Of a DNA stretch of 64,000 nucleotides, positions 58,587 to 64,000 are shown in pieces; the first letter of the stretch is position 1; every line of letters starts with the position of its first letter. The position numbers and the translations under genes were made by a program. Source of the DNA: a bacterium (GTDB lineage: Bacteria; Chloroflexota; Anaerolineae; Caldilineales; Caldilineaceae); the NCBI GenBank assembly GCA_016124945.1, contig WGMT01000032.1, positions 115,781 through 179,780 on the forward strand. The letters run 5' to 3'. A model generated the notes under the pieces. The model saw nothing but the letters and a program-made list of their open reading frames with translations. It had not been told where the DNA came from and made no database searches.

Positions 58587-61382
58587 TTGAGCAACCAATA
58601 CACCCTACACGAAATTCCCACCCCGCCGCCGCCTGCGCCGCCGTCACCGCGCAGTGGGCTTTGGCGCGGCGTGCTCATGGGCACGTTGACCTTTTTGATC
58701 GTGGCGCTGTTGGTCGTCAGCGGCGGCATTATCGGCTATGCCCGCATTGCCACCGATCTGCCACTGCCCAGTCAACTGAGCAGCCAGTTGAGCACTTTCC
58801 AGAGTACGCGCATCTATGATCGCGATGGGAATCTGCTCAACGAAGCCTTCGATCCCAACGAAGGCCGCCGCGTTTCGGTGCCGCTGGATCGGATTTCGCC
58901 CTACCTGGTCAACGCCACCATCGCCACCGAGGACGCCAACTTCCACCGCCATCCCGGGGTGGACCCAGTGGCGCTGGCGCGCGCTGTCTACTATGCGTTC
59001 TTGGAGCGAGAGTTCGTCTCCGGTGGGTCGACCATCACACAGCAGTTGGTGAAACTCGTCTTCCTCACCGAGCCAGGGCAGTTGGCCGATCAGACAGCCG
59101 AACGCAAGATCAAAGAGGCGATCCTGGCCACGGAGGTCAGCCGCACCTACAGCAAAGACGAGATCCTGACCTTCTACCTCAACGAACTCAACTACGGCAA
59201 TCTGGCCTACGGCATCAATGCCGCTGCCGAAACCTACTTTGCCAAAAGCCCCGCCGACCTGACCCTGGCCGAGGCGTCGCTCTTAGCCGGTCTGCCCCAA
59301 TTGCCGGCCTACTACGATCCCTACACCTATCCCGAACGGGCCAAGAACCGCCAAGCCGTGGTGTTGCGTTTGATGGTGGAACAGGGCTACATCACAGCGC
59401 AGGAAGCCGACGCCGCCTGGCAGGAGCCTCTGAACTACGTGCCGCTGCGCTTCGAGTTCCGTTCGCCCCACTTCACACTTTACGTGCGCCAGCAGTTGGA
59501 ATCGCTCTTCCAGCAAGACGGTGTGCAAGGGCTTTACAAGGCCGGCCTCGTCGTCACCACCAGCCTCGACCCCGACCTGCAAGAAGCGGCAGAGCGCATT
59601 GTGGCCGATCAGGTGGCTGCACTTGCGCCCAGGGACGTCTCCAACGGCGCGCTGGTGGCGATGGACCCCACAACCGGCGAGATCCTGGCGATGGTGGGCA
59701 GCGCCGACTTTAGCAGCGTGGAGATTTCGGGGCAGGTGAACATGGCGTTGGCCCCACGTCAGCCCGGTAGTTCGATCAAACCCTTCGTCTACCTTTCCGC
59801 CTTCGAGAAGCAGGCGTGGACGCCAGGCACGCTGCTGGCCGACATCGAGGAAGAGTTCCCCGACGGCGTCAACCCGCCCTACGTGCCCACCAACTACAAT
59901 CTGCAAGAGCATGGCATGGTCACCGTGCGCTCGGCGCTGGCGAATAGCTACAACATCCCGGCGGTGCGGGCGCTGCAAAACGTGACGATCCCCGAGTTCC
60001 TCGAAACAGCGCAACGCGTGGGGATCACCACATTGATCCGTCCTGACTATGGGCTGAGCCTGAGCCTGGGCGCGGGTGAAGTGCCACTGCTCGAATTGAC
60101 CGGCGCCTTCGGCGTGCTGGCGGCGCAGGGCATCTACCAGCCGCCGGTGACGATCCTTAAAATTGAGGACGCGCAGGGCAACATCCTCTGTGGCGAGGGT
60201 TCGGAAGTGGCGTGTCGCTTTGGCAGCAATGCAGGCGCGCAACAGGTGGTGGACCCCGCCAACGCCTACCTGCTCACGGCGATCCTGAGTGACAACGCGG
60301 CACGTGCGCCTGTCTTCGGGCTGAACTCGGTGCTGAACATTGGCCGTCCTGCCGCGGCAAAGACAGGCACCACCAACGACTACCGTGATTCCCTCACTGT
60401 GGGCTACACACCACAATTGGTGACAGGGGTCTGGGTGGGCAACACAGACAACTCACCCATGGATCGCATTGCCGGGGCCAGCGGTGCAGCGCAGATCTGG
60501 AATCGCTTTATGCTGACGGCGCTGGAAGCTGTGCCTGCCGAGCAATTCCCGATACCGGCGGGCGTGCGCATGGCCGAAATCTGCGCCGACACCGGATCGC
60601 AGCCGTCGGAAGCGTGCCCCGAGCGGATTCAGTTCCCCTTCGCCGAGGCGCGCCTGCCCCGTCCCCCCGAACAGGACCTGTGGCAGAAGGTGCGCATTGA
60701 TCGCGTTTCGGGCAAGCTGGCCACCGAGTTCACACCTGCCGAGGCCATCGACGAGCGTGACTTTAAGATCTACCCGGAACCCTATCGTCAGTGGGCTGAA
60801 GAAAACGGCATCCCGCAGCCGCCCAGCGAACAGAGCGACGTCTTCACCCAGGAGCCGAACGCGTCGATTGTCACGCCGGTGGAGGGCGCCGTGTTGCAAG
60901 GTGTGGTGGAAGTGCGGGGCAGCGCCAACGTCCCTGGCTTTGCCAACTACGAACTGCAATATGGCGTCACCCATGATCCGGGCGCGTTCAGCGCCGCTAT
61001 CTGGGGGCCGGTGGGCAACCCGATAGAAAACGACATCCTCGGCTACTGGGACACGTCCACACTCCAGCCGGGGCCGCACACACTACGGCTGGTGATCCGC
61101 GACCAATTCGGCTCTGAATACGAGCGCCGCGCCCGTGTCTTCATCGACGCCGCGCCGCCGCCCACCGCAGTGCCGACACTGACGCCGACGTGGACGCCGA
61201 TCCCAGTGGAAGTGCCGCCCACGGCCACCCCAATTCCGGTTGAGGTCGTGCCCACAGCCACGCCGATCCCGGTAGAAACGGTAGCGCCGGAGCCGCAACC
61301 TACGCCCCTGCCGCCGCCCGACAGCGAACGACCCACCCCAGCGCCGCCGGCGGAAAATCCGTCACCGACGCCGGGGGGATAA
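58587..61382 (+). CDS. Class A penicillin-binding protein (transglycosylase/transpeptidase)
   Basis: 931 residues, TTG start (GGAGACACACACTTTTG). One N-terminal membrane helix ([22 protein letters not shown]). GT51 domain: [66 protein letters not shown]. Transpeptidase: [11 protein letters not shown] (SxxK), [12 protein letters not shown] (SxN), [12 protein letters not shown] (KTGT). After the catalytic domains a beta domain (residues about 755-845, [36 protein letters not shown]) and a Thr/Pro-rich tail (PTATPIPVE repeats). It builds peptidoglycan outside the membrane. Confidence 0.95.
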   Translation: MSNQYTLHEIPTPPPPAPPSPRSGLWRGVLMGTLTFLIVALLVVSGGIIGYARIATDLPLPSQLSSQLSTFQSTRIYDRDGNLLNEAFDPNEGRRVSVPLDRISPYLVNATIATEDANFHRHPGVDPVALARAVYYAFLEREFVSGGSTITQQLVKLVFLTEPGQLADQTAERKIKEAILATEVSRTYSKDEILTFYLNELNYGNLAYGINAAAETYFAKSPADLTLAEASLLAGLPQLPAYYDPYTYPERAKNRQAVVLRLMVEQGYITAQEADAAWQEPLNYVPLRFEFRSPHFTLYVRQQLESLFQQDGVQGLYKAGLVVTTSLDPDLQEAAERIVADQVAALAPRDVSNGALVAMDPTTGEILAMVGSADFSSVEISGQVNMALAPRQPGSSIKPFVYLSAFEKQAWTPGTLLADIEEEFPDGVNPPYVPTNYNLQEHGMVTVRSALANSYNIPAVRALQNVTIPEFLETAQRVGITTLIRPDYGLSLSLGAGEVPLLELTGAFGVLAAQGIYQPPVTILKIEDAQGNILCGEGSEVACRFGSNAGAQQVVDPANAYLLTAILSDNAARAPVFGLNSVLNIGRPAAAKTGTTNDYRDSLTVGYTPQLVTGVWVGNTDNSPMDRIAGASGAAQIWNRFMLTALEAVPAEQFPIPAGVRMAEICADTGSQPSEACPERIQFPFAEARLPRPPEQDLWQKVRIDRVSGKLATEFTPAEAIDERDFKIYPEPYRQWAEENGIPQPPSEQSDVFTQEPNASIVTPVEGAVLQGVVEVRGSANVPGFANYELQYGVTHDPGAFSAAIWGPVGNPIENDILGYWDTSTLQPGPHTLRLVIRDQFGSEYERRARVFIDAAPPPTAVPTLTPTWTPIPVEVPPTATPIPVEVVPTATPIPVETVAPEPQPTPLPPPDSERPTPAPPAENPSPTPGG

Positions 61383-61389
61383 AGAAATG

Positions 61390-61481
61390 AATGATGAATA
61401 AAGATTGGGGCGAGTACGTTCTTTGCACAGAAGCAGCCATTGCGCGGAGAGCGTGCTTTGCCCAATCTTTATTCATCATTC
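61390..61481. repeat. Palindromic intergenic element (GAATGATGAATAAAGATTGGG)
   Basis: 61390-61410 and 61461-61481 are perfect 21-bp inverted arms flanking a 50-bp loop between the penicillin-binding protein and psuG genes. Confidence 0.85.
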
Positions 61482-61514
61482 ATCTTTCCTACGACACCAC
61501 CCGAAAGAAGAACC

Positions 61515-62384
61515 ATGACGCAAAAAACTTCCCCTTCCGTCGCGCTGGAATCGACTGTCATTTCGCATGGGTTGCCCTATCCGCGTAACTTGGAGTTGGC
61601 GCGGGAGATGGAGGAGATCGTGCGGCGGGGTGGCGCAGAGCCGCGCACGATTGGAATTTTAAACGGGGAGCTGATCGCGGGGCTGTCCGCGGCGCAGATT
61701 GAGCACCTGGCCACAGCCAAGGACGTGCGCAAAGTCAGCCGCCGCGATCTGCCCATCGTTGTGGCCAAGAAATTGGACGGAGCCACCACCGTCGCCACCA
61801 CCATGTGGATCGCCGAGCGGGCGGGGATTGCAGTCTTTGCCACCGGCGGCATCGGCGGCGTCCACCGCGGGGTGGGCGGCGCGGCGAGTGTGGACGTCAG
61901 CGCCGATCTACAAGAGCTGGCGCAGACGCCGGTGATCGTGGTCTGCGCCGGCGCCAAGGCGATCCTCGATCTGCCGGCCACGCTGGAATATCTAGAAACC
62001 TTTGGCGTGACGGTGGTGGGCTACGGCACCGACGAGTTCCCCGCTTTCTACAGCCGCAGCAGCGGCCTGCCCGTGGATGTACGCTGCGATTCCGCCGCCG
62101 ACGTGGCCGATCTCTGGCGCGCCAAACGCCAACTCGGCCTGCCCGGTGGCATACTCGTCACTGTCCCCGTGCCCGAGGACGCCGAAATCCCGGCCCACGA
62201 GATCGAACCTGTGATCGAACAAGCCGTCAACGAGGCAGATGCACAGGGATTGCGGTCGGCGCAAGTCACTCCCTTCCTCCTCAGCCGCATCGCCGAACTC
62301 AGCGGAGAGCGTAGCCTGAACACAAACCTGGCGCTGTTGAAGAACAACGCGCGGGTGGCCGCCGAAATCGCTTTGGCGCTGTAA
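61515..62384 (+). CDS. psuG: Pseudouridine-5'-phosphate glycosidase
   Basis: 289 residues from ATG 61515; earlier in-frame codons lie in the palindrome. ALESTVISHGLPYPRNLELAREMEEIVRRGGAEPRTIGILNGELIAGL, SRRDLPIVVAKKLDGATTVATTMWIAERAGIAVFATGGIGGVHRG and VVCAGAKAILDLPATLEYLETFGVTVVGYGTDEFPAFY match PsuG, with the conserved Glu of ALEST, the catalytic Lys region (KK) and Asp of GATT. It splits pseudouridine 5'-phosphate into uracil and ribose 5-phosphate. The kinase psuK is not adjacent. Confidence 0.93.
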   Translation: MTQKTSPSVALESTVISHGLPYPRNLELAREMEEIVRRGGAEPRTIGILNGELIAGLSAAQIEHLATAKDVRKVSRRDLPIVVAKKLDGATTVATTMWIAERAGIAVFATGGIGGVHRGVGGAASVDVSADLQELAQTPVIVVCAGAKAILDLPATLEYLETFGVTVVGYGTDEFPAFYSRSSGLPVDVRCDSAADVADLWRAKRQLGLPGGILVTVPVPEDAEIPAHEIEPVIEQAVNEADAQGLRSAQVTPFLLSRIAELSGERSLNTNLALLKNNARVAAEIALAL

Positions 62385-62589
62385 AGGATTCACCGCAAAG
62401 CCGCAAAGAACGCAAAGGGCAGAAGAGAGGAGAGCAAGAAAAAGATCCACAGATTACACGGATTTTAAAGATTTCCAGAGGATTTTTCTCAAATCTCTGC
62501 AATCCTTTTAATCCATTTAATCTGTGGATCTCATTTTTGTCTCTCTTTTCTGCCCTTTGCGCTCTTTGCGGCTTTGCGGTGAACTTCTG
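62385..62589. repeat. 200-bp near-perfect palindromic element (CACCGCAAAG family)
   Basis: TTCACCGCAAAGCCGCAAAG at the left mirrors CTTTGCGGCTTTGCGGTGAA at the right; between them GATCCACAGATT, GGATTTTAAAGATTT and AATCCTTTTAATCC, CTGTGGATC also pair. It separates the convergent psuG and oxidoreductase genes. Confidence 0.85.
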
Positions 62590-63780
62590 CTACGCCGCAA
62601 TTTGTGACATCGCGCCCGTCGTCTTGTGTTTGAGGATCAGCTTTTTACTGCCGTCGGGCATGCGTTCTTCTTTGATCAGGTAGTGTTCGTCGTCGTAGTC
62701 GGTGAGGACCGCGCCGCCGCCGGCTTCGTCGGAGCCGCGCCAGTCGTCGAGGACGACCGTCTCCCACTGCTTCGAGGACGCCGAACGGTAGGCGGCATCC
62801 ATGATGGCGTTGACGATGTAGCCGTCGTAGAAGCTTTCCATGGGCTGCTTGCCCTGATCCAGCGAATCGAGCATGTCGGTGAACATGGCGGTGTAGCCCA
62901 GCGATCCCACTTCGTCGCCCACGGGGAAGAGCCAACCGGTGTCGCTTTCGGCCTTTTCGGCCACGTAGCCCTTTTCTCCTTCGGCGGTGAACATCTCGAA
63001 GCCGGTGCGCAGCCAGTGGTTGAGCCAGATCGTGCCCTCTGTGCCCGATACCTCGTCGCGCAGATCCATGCCGCCGCGGAAGGTCCAACTTACCTCAAAT
63101 TGACCAATCGCGCCGTTGGCATAGCGTACAAGACCGACGGCGCTGTCCTCAGCGTCGATGGGATGGACTTGCGTATCGGCCCAGCACATCACCTCGACGG
63201 GGCGCACCTCTTTGCCGATGAAGTTGCGGCTGATCTCGATGCAATGACAGCCAAGATCGATAATCGCGCCACCACCCGACTGCTCTTTGTCCCAGAACCA
63301 GTCGCTGTGCGGCCCCGGATGTGTCTCCCGTGAGCGCGCCCACAGCACCTTCCCCAGCGCGCCGTTGCGCACGGACTGCACCGCCTTCAACGTCTTGGGC
63401 GTGTAGGCCAGGTCTTCAAGATAGCCACCGAAAAGACCGGCTTCCTCGATCATGTCCAACATGCGTTTGGCTTCGGCGGCGGTGCGTCCTAGCGGCTTTG
63501 TACACAGAACGGCCTTGCCTGCCTGCACCGAGAGCCGCACCGCTTCCTCGTGTAGATGATTGGGCAACCCGATCACCACCACTGTGGTTTCCGGATCGTT
63601 GATCGCCTCTGCCAAATCCGTGCTATAGCGCGGCACATTCCACTCCGCCGCGAACGCCTTCGCCCGTTCCTCGGATCGCGAATAGACCATTGCCACGCGG
63701 TCGCGTCCACGGTTGGCGTGCAACGTCATCGTGTAGAACATGCCAATCAGGCCGGTGCCGAGCATGGTGATTTTGTGCAT
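62590..63780 (-). CDS. Gfo/Idh/MocA-family oxidoreductase
   Basis: 396 residues. Rossmann N-domain: [20 protein letters not shown] (GxGxxG), [59 protein letters not shown] (CTKPLG in place of EKPL). C-domain: [46 protein letters not shown], with the catalytic-site G-x-x-x-D-x-G-x-H-x-x-D/E pattern. It oxidises or reduces a sugar or cyclitol with NAD(P). A sugar-acid context (epimerase, enolase-superfamily enzyme) lies upstream but is not contiguous. Confidence 0.9.
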   Translation of the reverse strand: MHKITMLGTGLIGMFYTMTLHANRGRDRVAMVYSRSEERAKAFAAEWNVPRYSTDLAEAINDPETTVVVIGLPNHLHEEAVRLSVQAGKAVLCTKPLGRTAAEAKRMLDMIEEAGLFGGYLEDLAYTPKTLKAVQSVRNGALGKVLWARSRETHPGPHSDWFWDKEQSGGGAIIDLGCHCIEISRNFIGKEVRPVEVMCWADTQVHPIDAEDSAVGLVRYANGAIGQFEVSWTFRGGMDLRDEVSGTEGTIWLNHWLRTGFEMFTAEGEKGYVAEKAESDTGWLFPVGDEVGSLGYTAMFTDMLDSLDQGKQPMESFYDGYIVNAIMDAAYRSASSKQWETVVLDDWRGSDEAGGGAVLTDYDDEHYLIKEERMPDGSKKLILKHKTTGAMSQIAA

Positions 63781-64000
63781 GGGAGGGATCTCTCCTTATG
63801 GATGTGATGCGTGAACCGTGATTCGTGAACCGTGATTCGTGGGTGGAGCATGATTCGGTTTAATTGGATTGTTGGTTGGGTCAAGGTAGTGCGTAGTCCG
63901 TCTACGATCTACGCACTATCTTCAACCAAAAGCGTTCCCAATGCAGAGATCACAACCTCAACCCACGGATCACGGATCACGTCCTCACGGTAAAAAATTC
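63781..64000. repeat. Terminal gap with short repeats and a hairpin
   Basis: GTGAACCGTGATTC occurs twice around 63811-63838. TAGTGCGTAG (63887-63896) pairs with CTACGCACTA (63909-63918), with outer pairing of GGTTGG and CAACC. No gene reaches the window edge. Confidence 0.6.

Noticed and set aside
59283..60416. 377-codon minus-strand ORF inside the penicillin-binding protein gene
   Set aside because: Antisense shadow; the plus-strand frame carries all GT51 and transpeptidase motifs.
1..64000. tRNA or rRNA genes
   Set aside because: Scanning for T-loop (GTTCGAATC-like) words with matching acceptor stems gave nothing convincing; a covariance-model search would be needed to exclude them fully.

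Overview
The window looks like a chromosomal segment of a Chloroflexota bacterium (Caldilineae/Anaerolineae type). This is inferred from gene content and style: lipoproteins with Thr/Pro-rich linkers after a lipobox Cys, FAS1 plus SH3b lipoprotein, tricorn protease, CapA, CdaA/CdaR, DUF2723 membrane protein, many type II toxin-antitoxin (TA) genes, and intergenic spacers full of long palindromes. No rRNA or tRNA gene was recognised.

Layout. 1-3.3 kb: 3' end of adenine deaminase, then two aminotransferases separated by perfect hairpins. 3.4-17.3 kb: CapA lipoprotein (minus), then a long plus-strand run: GH13 enzyme, lipid kinase, membrane protein, HD-domain protein, FAH-family hydrolase, ornithine carbamoyltransferase, diadenylate cyclase CdaA with CdaR/YbbR, GTPase Der, an M28-like protein with degenerate metal ligands, and Lgt. 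17.4-21.4 kb (minus): DUF503, lipoate-ligase-like protein, YgfZ, secreted alpha/beta hydrolase. 21.7-25.4 kb: tricorn-like protease. 25.5-29.6 kb: BrnTA-like pair, a FitA-like antitoxin with a vapC reduced to its two ends by deletion, an aminotransferase, and a MazEF-type pair bracketed by a duplicated piece of that aminotransferase gene.

29.6-44.5 kb is the most unusual part. It is a series of seven minus-strand gene cassettes. Each starts with a promoter of fixed geometry (TTGAC[G/T], 17-bp spacer, TATA[G/T]T), carries one to several genes, and most end, within about 0-15 bp of the last stop codon, in one or more copies of a 98-bp G-rich repeat (six arrays). The cargo is: (1) NurA nuclease, HerA ATPase and a DruA/DUF4338 protein, a probable anti-phage operon; (2) a membrane protein, a cis-prenyltransferase-like protein, a glycosyltransferase and a truncated nucleotidyltransferase; (3) antitoxin-like protein, unknown protein and nucleotidyltransferase; (4) VapBC; (5) AbrB plus PIN toxin; (6) small protein plus HNH nuclease; (7) a lactonase-like metallo-beta-lactamase protein. 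Cassettes 1, 2 and 7 share an AT-rich promoter and leader element. No integrase is visible, and the repeat is not a recognisable integron attC. The architecture (gene followed by repeat, own promoter, TA-rich, one orientation) resembles a superintegron but appears distinct.

44.5-64 kb: small kinase and accessory proteins, a frameshifted SRPBCC/DUF4166 gene next to a GH3 stub, a sugar epimerase, an enolase-superfamily enzyme, TauE/SafE transporter, an Amt-fold protein that appears to lack both pore histidines, two large membrane proteins, the FAS1/SH3b lipoprotein, a class A penicillin-binding protein, pseudouridine-5'-phosphate glycosidase and a Gfo/Idh/MocA oxidoreductase. Many gaps here and elsewhere hold palindromic elements built from a few recurring phrases (ATTGGTG; GAATGAAGAATAAAGATTGGG; CACCGCAAAG with ACAGATTTCACAG).
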